Assembly (NCBI RefSeq): GCF_900105515.1
Contig: NZ_FNSY01000001.1
Coordinates: 6,622,001 to 6,686,000 of the forward strand
Direction: 5' to 3'
Length of the DNA stretch: 64,000 nucleotides
DNA from: Streptomyces sp. 2131.1
Lineage (GTDB): Bacteria > Actinomycetota > Actinomycetes > Streptomycetales > Streptomycetaceae
The notes under the pieces were generated by a model. That model had not been told where the DNA came from. It worked only from the letters and a program-made list of their open reading frames with translations, and searched no databases. This document shows positions 17,422 through 25,818 of the stretch, in pieces (positions within the stretch are counted from its first letter, which is position 1; every line of letters starts with the position of its first letter). The position numbers were made by a program, and so were the translations under genes.

Positions 17422-17763
17422 TTCTTCATGCCCGGAACACCCCGGGGGATCACCCCCTCCCAACTGGCAGCTTTCAGCGGTTTGCGTAGACGCGCAAATT
17501 CCTTGCGTTGAGGGGCGGTGGTAAAGGACACCGTCGGCGCGGCATCAATTGCCCTTAATGTCACGCTAGTTGGCTCCGGTGCACCCGTCCTGCGGAGTCG
17601 CCGACTTCTGCCGGAACGGTGGACTCCATGTCAGTTCTCTGCAACTCTCTGACCGCAAAACGCAAAAGGCCATCCTGTCGGTGCAGGAATTCATGTACGG
17701 GCAGGTTTCGCAGACTGAGCCGCGCCTCGGCCACCCCGTGCCGAGGCGGCAGATCGGGGACAG
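17422..17763. other. Promoter/leader region of the alpha-1,3-glucanase gene
   Basis: About 340 bases without a credible gene. The first half contains overlapping CGCAA/TTGCG repeats (separate entry), the second half two tandem CGCAAAA words near 17654-17667. The region is markedly AT-richer around 17480-17570 and 17630-17700 than the genes. The 65-residue frame at 17570-17767 has no recognisable motif and overlaps the glucanase start, so it is not called. Confidence 0.55.
17481..17507. promoter_or_regulatory. Overlapping CGCAA/TTGCG inverted repeats, operator candidate
   Basis: TTTGCG (17481-17486) pairs with CGCAAA (17493-17498), and CGCAA (17493-17497) pairs again with TTGCG (17503-17507) after 5 bases. 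A related CGCGA-N4-TTGCG occurs at 22157-22170, before the binding-protein gene of the same locus. This looks like a shared operator but the regulator is not encoded here. Confidence 0.4.
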
Positions 17764-20700
17764 ATGAGAACGCGACGCTGGAGATGGCGGATCCTTTCCG
17801 CGACCGTCTCCACCAGCCTGATGATGGTCGCCTGGCCGGCGCTGAACGCCTCGGCCGCCGGCGGCCCGGACATCGCGGCCGGCCACCGCACCGCCGCGAG
17901 CAGCGGGAAGTCCGCCGGGAACATCGCCGACGGGCAGCAGTCGACGTACTGGGAGGGGTCGGGCAAGTCCCTGCCCCAGTGGGTGCAGAGCGACCTGGGC
18001 AAGGTCACCCGCATCGACCAGGTCACGCTGAAGCTCCCCGCCGACTGGTCGGCCCGCCGCCAGACGCTCTCCCTCCAGGGCAGCGTCGACGGCACCAGCT
18101 TCTCCACGCTGAAGACCTCGGCCTCCTACAGCTTCGCGCCGGGCAGCTCCAACACGGTGACCATCGGCTTCCCGGCCACCCGGGCCCGTTTCGTACGGGC
18201 GGACATCACCGCGAACACCGGGGCCGTCAACGGCCAGCTCGCCGAGATGGAGGTCCGGGCCGCGGCGGAGTCCTCGGTCAACCTCGCAGCCGGGCGCCCC
18301 CTCACCGCCAGCAGCTACACCCAGACGTACGTCGCGGCCAACGCCAACGACAGCAACCGGGCCAGCTACTGGGAGAGCCGCAACAACGAATTGCCGCAGT
18401 GGATCCAGGCCGACCTGGGTTCGTCCGTCCGGGTCGACCGCGTGGTGCTGCGGCTGCCCGACGGCTGGGAGACCCGCAGCCAGACCCTGAAGATCCAGGG
18501 CAGCGCCAACGGCTCGGACTTCAGCGACCTCACCCAGGCCAAGGCGTACTCCTTCAGCCCCGGATCGGGCGAGACGGCGACGGTCACCCTCGACGCCACC
18601 ACCACCCGCTACGTCCGCGTCCTGGTCAGCGCCAACACCGTCCAGCCCGGCGCCCAGGTCTCCGAGCTGGAGATCTACGGCCCCGAGTCCGGTGACACCC
18701 AGGCACCGAGCGCCCCGACGCAACTGGCGTACACCGAACCGGACACCGGCCAGATCAGGCTGGCCTGGAAGGCGTCGACGGACGACACCGCCGTCACCGG
18801 GTACGACATCTACGCCGACAACACCCTGCTGACCAGCGTCGCCGGTGACGTCACCACGTACACCGACACCCGCCCCGCCGGTGCCACCGTCTCGTACTAC
18901 GTGCGGGCCAAGGACGCGGCGGGCAACGTCTCCGGCAACAGCAACACCGTCACCCGCAAGGGGGACTCCGGTGACACCCAGGCGCCCACCGCACCGGCGA
19001 ACCTGAGCTTCACCGAGCCCGCCTCCGGGCAGATCAAGCTGGCCTGGACGGCGTCCAGCGACAACAAGGGCGTCACCGGGTACGACATCTACGCCAACAA
19101 CGTGCTGCGCAAGAGCGTGGCCGGCGATGTCACCACGTACACCGACACCCAGCCCGCCGGTGCCACCGTCTCGTACTATGTGCGGGCCAGGGACGCGGCG
19201 GGCAACGTCTCGGGTGACAGCAACACCGTCACCCGCAACGGCTCCACCGGCACCGCCTCCAACCTGGCCGTCGGCAAGCCCGTCACCGCCTCCTCCGTGG
19301 TGCACACCTTCGTCGCGGAGAACGCCAACGACAACCAGCTCTCCACCTACTGGGAGGGCGCGGGCGGCAGCTACCCCAACACCCTCACGGTGAAGCTGGG
19401 CGCCAACGCCGACACCCAGAGCGTCGTCGTCAAGCTCAACCCGGACAGCAGCTGGGGGGCCAGGACCCAGAACATCCAGGTCCTCGGGCGTGAGCAGAGC
19501 GCCTCGGTCTACACGAGCCTGGTCGCCGCGAAGGACTACGCGTTCAGCCCGGGCAGCGGCAACACGGTGACCATCCCGGTCGACGCGCGGGTCGCCGACG
19601 TCCAGCTGAAGTTCACCTCCAACACCGGCGCGCCCGCCGGGCAGGTCGCGGAGTTCCAGGTGCTGGGTGCCCCGGCTCCCAATCCGAACCTCCAGGTCAG
19701 CGCGTTGACGGCGAGCCCGGCCGCACCCGTCGAGTCGGACCCGGTCACGCTCACCGCGACGGTGCGCAACACCGGCGCCGTCGCCGCCCCGGCCGGCAAG
19801 CTCGAATTCCGGCTCGGCGGCACCAAGGTCGCCACCGCCAACGTGGGTGCGCTCGCCGCCGGGGCCTCCGCACAGGTCACTGCCGACATCGGGGCGCGCG
19901 ACGCGGGCACGTACACGCTGAGCGCGGTCGCCGACCCGGACAACCAGATCATCGAGCAGAACGAGACCGACAACACCTACACCAGCGCCTCCGGCCTGGT
20001 CGTGAAGCCGGTCGCCAGCTCCGACCTGGTGCCCACCGCGGTCACCACCTCGCCCTCGGCCCCGGCCCAGGGCGACAACGTCACCTTCACCGTCGCCATC
20101 AGGAACCAGGGCACGGTCGCTTCGGCCTCGGGCGGTCACGCCGTCACCGTGACCCTGCTCGACTCCAAGGGCGCCACGGTGAAGACCCTCACCGGAAGCT
20201 ACAACGGCTCGATCGCCGCCGGCGCCACCAGCGCCCCGGTGAACCTCGGCTCCTGGACGGCGGTCAACGGCTCGTACACCGTGAGGACGGTCGTCGCGGA
20301 CGACGCCCAGGAACTTCCGGTCAAGCGCGAGAACAACACCGCCAGCAGCTCCTTCTTCGTCGGGCGCGGCGCCAACATGCCGTACGACACCTATGAGGCG
20401 GAGGACGGCGTCACCGGCGGCGGCGCGAAGGTCGTCGGGCCCAACAGGACCGTCGGCGACGTCGCGGGCGAGGCGTCCGGCCGCAAGGCCGTCACGCTGA
20501 ACGACACCGGCAACTACGTCGAGTTCACCACCAGGGCCAGCACCAACACCCTGGTGACCCGCTACTCCATCCCGGACTCCGCGGGCGGCGGCGGGATCGA
20601 CTCCAAGCTCAACATCTACGTGGACGGCGCCTTCCTCAAGGCGATCGACCTGACCTCGAAGTACGCCTGGCTGTACGGCGCCGAGACCGGCCCCGGCAAC

Positions 20701-22044
20701 TCCCCGGGCTCCGGTTCACCCCGGCACATCTACGACGAGGCCAACGTGATGCTGGGGAAGACCGTCCCGGCGGGGAGCAGGATCCGGCTGCAGAAGGACG
20801 CGGCGAACACCAGCACCTACGCGATCGACTTCATCGGCCTGGAGCAGGCCACCCAGATCGCCAACCCGGACCCGGCCGCCTACGCCGTTCCGACCGGATT
20901 CACCCACCAGGACGTCCAGAACGCCTTGGACAAGGTGCGGATGGACACCACGGGCAAGCTGGTGGGCGTCTACCTGCCGGCCGGCGACTACGAGACCGCC
21001 AGCAAGTTCCAGGTGTACGGCAGAGCGGTCAAGGTGATCGGTGCGGGGCCCTGGTACACCAGGTTCCACGCGCCCTCGACGCAGGAGAACACCGACATCG
21101 GCTTCCGGGCCGAGGCCAGTGCCAAGGGGTCGACGTTCGCGAACTTCGCGTACTTCGGGAACTACACCTCGCGCATCGACGGACCGGGCAAGGTGTTCGA
21201 CTTCTCCAACGTCTCGGACGTGGTGATCGACAACATCTGGGACGAGCACACGGTGTGCCTCTACTGGGGCGCCAACACCGACAGCATCACCATCAAGAAC
21301 TCCCGTATCCGCAACACGTTCGCCGACGGCATCAACATGACCAACGGTTCGACGGACAACCACGTCGTCAACAACGAGTCGCGGGCCACCGGTGACGACA
21401 GCTTCGCGCTGTTCTCGGCGATCGACTCCGGCGGCGCGGACATGAAGAACAACGTCTACGAGAACCTGACGTCCCTCCTGACCTGGCGCGCGGCGGGTGT
21501 GGCCGTCTACGGCGGCTACGACAACACCTTCCGCAACATCCGCATCGCGGACACCCTGGTCTACTCCGGGATCACGGTCAGCTCGCTGGACTTCGGCTAC
21601 CCGATGAACGGTTTCGGGACCGGTCCGACGACCATCGAGAACGTCTCCGTGGTCCGCTCCGGCGGCCATTTCTGGGGCTCGCAGACCTTCCCCGCCATCT
21701 GGCTGTTCTCCGCCTCCAAGGTCTTCCAGGGCATCCGGATCAACCACGTCGACATCGTCGACCCGACGTACAGCGGCATCATGTTCCAGACCAACTACGT
21801 GGGAGGCCGGCCGCAGTTCCCGATCAAGGACACGATCCTGACCGACATCTCCATCTCCGGCGCACGCAAGAGCGGCGACGCCTTCGACGCCAAGTCCGGC
21901 TTCGGGCTGTGGGCCAACGAGATGCCCGAGGCCGGCCAGGGGCCCGCCGTCGGTGAGGTCACCTTCAACGGGCTCAGGTTCAGCGACAACGCCCAGGACG
22001 TGAAGAACACGACGTCCACCATGAAGATCAACATCAACCCGTAG
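17764..22044 (+). CDS. Secreted modular alpha-1,3-glucanase (GH87, mycodextranase/mutanase type)
   Basis: A 1426-residue extracellular enzyme. Signal peptide 1-31 ('NASAAG'). Then discoidin-like (F5/8 C) domains at about 34-168 and 172-306, two fibronectin III domains (about 309-492), a third discoidin domain (about 498-637), two CARDB domains (about 640-748 and 750-868), a CBM6/35-like domain opening 'YDTYEAEDGVTGGG' (about 872-1030), and a C-terminal parallel beta-helix (about 1040-1426) of GH87 type. In the helix 'NTFADGINMTNGSTDNHVVN' and 'RATGDDSFALFS' carry the acidic residues expected at the active site. GH87 enzymes cut alpha-1,3-glucan of fungal walls or dental mutan. The same mix of discoidin, CBM and FnIII modules is known from bacterial alpha-1,3-glucanases. 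A sugar transporter and alpha-glucosidase follow at once. Confidence 0.88.
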   Translation: MRTRRWRWRILSATVSTSLMMVAWPALNASAAGGPDIAAGHRTAASSGKSAGNIADGQQSTYWEGSGKSLPQWVQSDLGKVTRIDQVTLKLPADWSARRQTLSLQGSVDGTSFSTLKTSASYSFAPGSSNTVTIGFPATRARFVRADITANTGAVNGQLAEMEVRAAAESSVNLAAGRPLTASSYTQTYVAANANDSNRASYWESRNNELPQWIQADLGSSVRVDRVVLRLPDGWETRSQTLKIQGSANGSDFSDLTQAKAYSFSPGSGETATVTLDATTTRYVRVLVSANTVQPGAQVSELEIYGPESGDTQAPSAPTQLAYTEPDTGQIRLAWKASTDDTAVTGYDIYADNTLLTSVAGDVTTYTDTRPAGATVSYYVRAKDAAGNVSGNSNTVTRKGDSGDTQAPTAPANLSFTEPASGQIKLAWTASSDNKGVTGYDIYANNVLRKSVAGDVTTYTDTQPAGATVSYYVRARDAAGNVSGDSNTVTRNGSTGTASNLAVGKPVTASSVVHTFVAENANDNQLSTYWEGAGGSYPNTLTVKLGANADTQSVVVKLNPDSSWGARTQNIQVLGREQSASVYTSLVAAKDYAFSPGSGNTVTIPVDARVADVQLKFTSNTGAPAGQVAEFQVLGAPAPNPNLQVSALTASPAAPVESDPVTLTATVRNTGAVAAPAGKLEFRLGGTKVATANVGALAAGASAQVTADIGARDAGTYTLSAVADPDNQIIEQNETDNTYTSASGLVVKPVASSDLVPTAVTTSPSAPAQGDNVTFTVAIRNQGTVASASGGHAVTVTLLDSKGATVKTLTGSYNGSIAAGATSAPVNLGSWTAVNGSYTVRTVVADDAQELPVKRENNTASSSFFVGRGANMPYDTYEAEDGVTGGGAKVVGPNRTVGDVAGEASGRKAVTLNDTGNYVEFTTRASTNTLVTRYSIPDSAGGGGIDSKLNIYVDGAFLKAIDLTSKYAWLYGAETGPGNSPGSGSPRHIYDEANVMLGKTVPAGSRIRLQKDAANTSTYAIDFIGLEQATQIANPDPAAYAVPTGFTHQDVQNALDKVRMDTTGKLVGVYLPAGDYETASKFQVYGRAVKVIGAGPWYTRFHAPSTQENTDIGFRAEASAKGSTFANFAYFGNYTSRIDGPGKVFDFSNVSDVVIDNIWDEHTVCLYWGANTDSITIKNSRIRNTFADGINMTNGSTDNHVVNNESRATGDDSFALFSAIDSGGADMKNNVYENLTSLLTWRAAGVAVYGGYDNTFRNIRIADTLVYSGITVSSLDFGYPMNGFGTGPTTIENVSVVRSGGHFWGSQTFPAIWLFSASKVFQGIRINHVDIVDPTYSGIMFQTNYVGGRPQFPIKDTILTDISISGARKSGDAFDAKSGFGLWANEMPEAGQGPAVGEVTFNGLRFSDNAQDVKNTTSTMKININP
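18691..18960 (+). repeat. FnIII-encoding DNA repeat, copy 1
   Basis: First copy of a tandem 270-base repeat inside the glucanase gene (offset 279 bases, 93 codons). It encodes the first fibronectin III module; the last 120 bases are nearly identical to copy 2. Confidence 0.8.
18970..19239 (+). repeat. FnIII-encoding DNA repeat, copy 2
   Basis: Second copy of the tandem repeat. The 5' half has diverged more than the 3' half, where differences are mostly at third positions, indicating a fairly recent internal duplication or gene conversion. Confidence 0.8.
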
Positions 22045-22059
22045 CAATTCCCGCGTACA

Positions 22060-22091
22060 GGGGCGCCGTCCGGTCCGCCGGGCGGCGCCCC
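22060..22091 (+). terminator. Hairpin terminator after the glucanase gene
   Basis: GGGGCGCCG (22060-22068) pairs with CGGCGCCCC (22083-22091), 15 bases past the stop codon, making the glucanase a separate transcription unit from the transporter. Confidence 0.7.
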
Positions 22092-22156
22092 ATGCTGTCC
22101 ACGCGCCTGATTCCGCATGCGGCGTACCCATGGCTGTCAAACTTTTACGAAAACTG

Positions 22157-22170
22157 CGCGAGATATTGCG
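22157..22170. promoter_or_regulatory. CGCGA-N4-TTGCG element before the sugar-binding protein gene
   Basis: Imperfect match to the CGCAA-N5-TTGCG repeat upstream of the glucanase gene, followed in both places by TTGCGTT. It lies about 90 bases before the binding-protein start, in an AT-rich stretch that must contain the promoter. Confidence 0.35.
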
Positions 22171-22258
22171 TTCACATGTCGACGCTGGTTGAGTGTGCCT
22201 CGCCCCGGCAGTCAGTCGGCCGAGGGCCATCCACGCTCATGCCCGAAGGGGACCATCG

Positions 22259-23683
22259 ATGAGAAGTGCTGGGTTGCGCCGCACACGCCGTATCAGCCGC
22301 GCCTCCGCGGCTGCCCTTGTCACCGCACTTGCCCTGACCTCGCTCGCCTCCTGCGGCACGAGCAGCAGCAAGGACGACGACTCGAGCAGTTCGTCCAAGG
22401 GATCGTCCGACCCTTCGGCTCCGCTGGACCCGAAGACCAAGGTGACGATCTCGATCGACTGCATGCCGCCGGCGGCCAAGGCGGCGGAGCTGCGGGAGTG
22501 GAAGGAGGACATCAAGACGTTCAACGAGAAGTACCCGAACGTCACGATCAACGGGAAGTCCACCCCGGGTCAGTGCAACGAGCCGCCCCGCTTCACCGCC
22601 ATGCTGAAGGGGAAGTCGCAGCCCGACGTCTTCTACGCCTATTTCAGCGACCTCCAGCAGGTCCTGGACAACGACGGGGCCGAGGACATCTCCGCCTACG
22701 TCACGGACAAGACGGTCCCCGCGCTGAAGGACATCCAGCCCCAGGTCGTCGACGTGGCCCGCAAGGACGGCAAGCTGTACGGCCTGCCGACCAGCAACTA
22801 CACCATGGGCCTGATGATCAACCGGAAGCTGTTCAAGCAGGCCGGCCTCGACCCGAACACCCCGCCTGCCACCTGGGACGAGGTCCGCGCCGCCGCCAAG
22901 AAGATCGCCGGCCTCGGCAAGGGCATCTCCGGCTACGGCGAGTACAGCGCCGGCAACAACGGCGGCTGGCACTTCGCCGCCACCCAGTTCGGGCTCGGCG
23001 GTGATGTCGTCGACGCCACCGGCAAGAAGGCCGCCTTCAACAACGAGACCGGCAAGCAGGTCCTCCAGCAGCTGCACGACATGCGCTGGGAGGACGACAG
23101 CATGGGCAAGACCCAGCTGCTCAAGTGGGGCGACCTCCAGAAGCAGATAGCCAGCGACAAGCTCGGCATGTTCCTCGCCGCCCCCGACGACATCGCCTAC
23201 ATGGTGCAACAGCTCGGCGCCTCGTACGAGACCTTCGGCCTGGGCCCGATCCCCGGCGCCAAGGGCACCCTCTTCGGCGGCAACAACTACCTGATCAAGA
23301 AGGGCAGCTCGCCCGACCAGATCAAGGCCGCCATCGCCTGGCTCAACTTCAAGAACCTCACCCCCGGCAAGGGCCAGTTCGACTGGGCCCGCACCAAGGC
23401 CGACAAGCTCCCCGTCGGACTGCCGCAGCCGAACTTCTTCCTCGGCGAGAGCAAGACCAAGGACGACGCCGCGCGCGCCGCGAACGCGACGATGCCCGTC
23501 GAGAACTTCAAGGCCTTCATGGACAACCCCGTCCCCGGCAAGGCCGAGCCCCCGAAGGCCCAGGAGATCTACAAGATCCTCGACAACGCCATGTCGGGCG
23601 TCCTGACCAACAGGAACGCCGACGTCGACAAGCTGCTCTCCACCGCCGAGCAGCAGGTCAACCAGGTCCTGGCGAACCAGTAA
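22259..23683 (+). CDS. Sugar ABC transporter substrate-binding lipoprotein
   Basis: A 474-residue lipoprotein of the family 1 (MalE-like) extracellular solute-binding proteins. The signal peptide ends in the lipobox 'LTSLASC' with the lipid-carrying cysteine at about residue 32, followed by a Ser/Asp/Lys-rich flexible linker. The mature part shows 'DVFYAYFSDLQQVLDN', 'KLYGLPTSNYTMGLMINRKLFKQAGLDPNTPPATWDEV' and 'GNNYLIKKGSSPDQIKAAIAWL', typical of oligosaccharide binders. ATG at 22259 follows AAGGGGA. It heads an operon with two permeases and an alpha-glucosidase. Given the GH87 glucanase upstream, the likely ligand is an alpha-1,3-linked oligosaccharide such as nigerose; this is inference. 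No ATPase gene is present; in Streptomyces MsiK usually serves such transporters. Confidence 0.9.
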   Translation: MRSAGLRRTRRISRASAAALVTALALTSLASCGTSSSKDDDSSSSSKGSSDPSAPLDPKTKVTISIDCMPPAAKAAELREWKEDIKTFNEKYPNVTINGKSTPGQCNEPPRFTAMLKGKSQPDVFYAYFSDLQQVLDNDGAEDISAYVTDKTVPALKDIQPQVVDVARKDGKLYGLPTSNYTMGLMINRKLFKQAGLDPNTPPATWDEVRAAAKKIAGLGKGISGYGEYSAGNNGGWHFAATQFGLGGDVVDATGKKAAFNNETGKQVLQQLHDMRWEDDSMGKTQLLKWGDLQKQIASDKLGMFLAAPDDIAYMVQQLGASYETFGLGPIPGAKGTLFGGNNYLIKKGSSPDQIKAAIAWLNFKNLTPGKGQFDWARTKADKLPVGLPQPNFFLGESKTKDDAARAANATMPVENFKAFMDNPVPGKAEPPKAQEIYKILDNAMSGVLTNRNADVDKLLSTAEQQVNQVLANQ

Positions 23684-23690
23684 CGGACGC

Positions 23691-23721
23691 GCGGGGCCGG
23701 GTCACGCGGACTCGGCCCCGC
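23691..23721 (+). terminator. Intra-operon hairpin after the binding-protein gene
   Basis: GCGGGGCCG-g-GTC (23691-23703) pairs with GAC-t-CGGCCCCGC (23709-23721) around a 5-base loop. A hairpin here typically stabilises the upstream mRNA and lowers read-through, giving more binding protein than permease. Confidence 0.6.
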
Positions 23722-23774
23722 ATCCGCCCCCGTCCGCTGCCGCGCTCGCAGCACACCGGCACCGAGGAGACACC

Positions 23775-24734
23775 ATGTCGGCCCCAACCCTGTCCCCCCG
23801 CAAGGCGACCAGGCCTCGCCCAGGACACCCAGGCCCCGCCCGCCGGGACTCCGCCCGCGAGGAGTTCCTGCGCGCCCTGCGCCGCAACATCTCAGCGCAC
23901 GGCTTCCTGATCGGAGCGGTGCTCTGCTTCTCGCTCTTCTCCTGGTATCCGATGGTCCGGGAATTCATCCTGGCCTTCCAGAAGAACGAGGACGGCACCA
24001 CCACCTGGGCCGGCTGGTCCAACCTCACGTACGTGTTCAACGACCCGGCCTTCTGGCAGGCCTGGCGCAACACCCTCCTTTTCACGGTGCTCGCCCTGCT
24101 CCTCGGCTTCGTCGTCCCGTTCGCCGTCGCCGTGGTGCTCAACGAGTTCCGGCACGGACAGGGCTACCTGCGGCTGCTCGTCTACCTCCCCGTGATGCTG
24201 CCGCCGGTCGCCTCGGTGCTGCTCTTCAAGTACTTCTACGACCCCGGCTACGGCCTCTTCAACCGCATCCTGGGCATCTTCCACCTGCCCGAACAGCAAT
24301 GGCTCCAGGACACCAGCACCTCCATGCTCTCCGTCGTCATCGCGGCGACCTGGATGAACATGGGCGGCGCCACCCTCATCTACCTCGCCGCGCTCCAGGG
24401 CATCCCCGGCGAGCTGTACGAGGCCGCGGAACTCGACGGCGCGGGACTGCTGCGCAAGATCTGGCACGTCACCATCCCGCAGACCCGCCTCATCCTCTCG
24501 CTCCTGCTGCTCATGCAGATCATCGCGACGATGCAGGTCTTCACCGAGCCGTTCCTGCTCACCAACGGCGCCGGCCCCGAGGGCTCCACCACCACCGTGG
24601 TCTACCTCATCTACCAGTACGCCTTCAACTTCAACAACTACGGCAGCGCGGCGGCACTCGGCCTCGTCCTGCTCGTCGTCCTCGCGGGATTCTCCGCGGT
24701 GTACGTACGACTGAGCCGCAGCAGCGAAGACTAG
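23775..24734 (+). CDS. Sugar ABC transporter permease, MalF type
   Basis: A 319-residue inner-membrane permease with six predicted helices after a basic 35-residue N-terminal tail. The EAA loop, which docks the ATPase, is visible as 'ELYEAAELDGAGLLRKIWHVTIPQTR' (about 215-240). ATG at 23775 follows GAGGAG. It pairs with the next gene to form the membrane pore. Confidence 0.92.
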   Translation: MSAPTLSPRKATRPRPGHPGPARRDSAREEFLRALRRNISAHGFLIGAVLCFSLFSWYPMVREFILAFQKNEDGTTTWAGWSNLTYVFNDPAFWQAWRNTLLFTVLALLLGFVVPFAVAVVLNEFRHGQGYLRLLVYLPVMLPPVASVLLFKYFYDPGYGLFNRILGIFHLPEQQWLQDTSTSMLSVVIAATWMNMGGATLIYLAALQGIPGELYEAAELDGAGLLRKIWHVTIPQTRLILSLLLLMQIIATMQVFTEPFLLTNGAGPEGSTTTVVYLIYQYAFNFNNYGSAAALGLVLLVVLAGFSAVYVRLSRSSED

Positions 24735-24750
24735 GACGGGAGCCAGGACC

Positions 24751-25710
24751 ATGGCATCGAACACGCTTGTCTCCCGGCGCGGGAGCACCTCACGCAAGTC
24801 CGCACGGCGCAGGTCCGAGGGCGGCGCCGAGCGCGCCCGCCAGCGCACCCTGATCTCGCCGGCCCAGCTCGGCAGGCCCCGCGGCAAGGCCGTCTACTGG
24901 ATCGTCTTCGGTCTGGTGATGGTCGTGTTCACGGCGGTCTTCCTGGGGCCCCTGTACTGGATGGTCACCGGTGGCCTGAAGACCACCCAGGAGGTGGTGC
25001 AGAGCCCGCCCACGGCCTTCCCCAGCTCCATCCACACCGAGAACTACAGCCAGGCATGGACCGTCATGGACCTGTCCAAGCTGCTGTTCAACACCCTGTA
25101 CTACGCCTTCGGCGCGCTCGCCTTCCAGCTGATCTTCGACGTCGCCGCCGCCTACTCGCTGTCCAAGCTGCGGCCGGTCTTCGGCAAGGTCATCCTCGGC
25201 ATGATGCTGGCCACGCTGATGATCCCGGCCACCGTGCTCGTCGTCCCGCAGTACCTCACGGTCCTCGACGTCCCCCTGGTCCAGCGCAACCTCGTCAACT
25301 CGCCCTGGGCGATCTGGCTGCCGTCCGTCACCAACGCCTTCAACATCTTCCTGCTGAAGCGGTTCTTCGACTCCATCCCCGGCGAGCTCCTCGACGCCGC
25401 GGCCATGGACGGCGCCTCACCGCTGCGCACCCTGCGCTCGATCATCCTGCCCATCTCGCGGCCGATCCTCGGAGTCGTCTCCATCTTCGCCGTCGTCGGC
25501 GTGTGGAAGGACTTCCTCTGGCCGATGCTCACCCTGCCCGACCCCGGCAAGCAGACGCTCAACGTGGGCATCTACTCCCTGGCCAGCGGTGTCCCCGAGA
25601 ACGTCCTCATCGCCGCGCTCACCATCGCGTCGATCCCGACGCTGCTGATCTTCCTGCTCTTCCAGCGCAACATCATGAGCGGTCTCACCGCGGGCGGCCT
25701 CAAGGGCTGA
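24751..25710 (+). CDS. Sugar ABC transporter permease, MalG type
   Basis: A 319-residue permease with a long basic N-terminus and six membrane segments. The EAA loop is 'ELLDAAAMDGASPLRTLRSIILPISRP'. The start lies 16 bases after the previous stop, so the two permeases are made from one message. The C-terminus 'FQRNIMSGLTAGGLKG' is the conserved MalG-like tail. Confidence 0.92.
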   Translation: MASNTLVSRRGSTSRKSARRRSEGGAERARQRTLISPAQLGRPRGKAVYWIVFGLVMVVFTAVFLGPLYWMVTGGLKTTQEVVQSPPTAFPSSIHTENYSQAWTVMDLSKLLFNTLYYAFGALAFQLIFDVAAAYSLSKLRPVFGKVILGMMLATLMIPATVLVVPQYLTVLDVPLVQRNLVNSPWAIWLPSVTNAFNIFLLKRFFDSIPGELLDAAAMDGASPLRTLRSIILPISRPILGVVSIFAVVGVWKDFLWPMLTLPDPGKQTLNVGIYSLASGVPENVLIAALTIASIPTLLIFLLFQRNIMSGLTAGGLKG

Positions 25711-25741
25711 CGCCCGCCCCACCAGCCGCCAACCCCTCAGC

Positions 25742-25794
25742 ACTCCGCCGCCGGCCCACCCATCCTGCCCCGCCTGCCGGGCCGGCGGCGGAGT
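25742..25794 (+). terminator. Strong intra-operon hairpin before the alpha-glucosidase gene
   Basis: Arms 25742-25757 and 25779-25794 are exact 16-base reverse complements (ACTCCGCCGCCGGCCC and partner) with a 21-base loop. It lies in the 108-base gap between the second permease and the glucosidase and could end part of the transcripts. Confidence 0.6.
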
Positions 25795-25818
25795 CCCACC
25801 TGCCCGAAAGGAACGTCA

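Noticed and set aside
17570..17767. 65-codon frame in the glucanase leader
   Set aside because: No ribosome site, no motif and it overlaps the glucanase start; kept as leader sequence.
17566..20139. 857-codon minus-strand frame opposite the glucanase
   Set aside because: Repetitive antisense of the discoidin and FnIII modules; the plus-strand product has a signal peptide and known domains.
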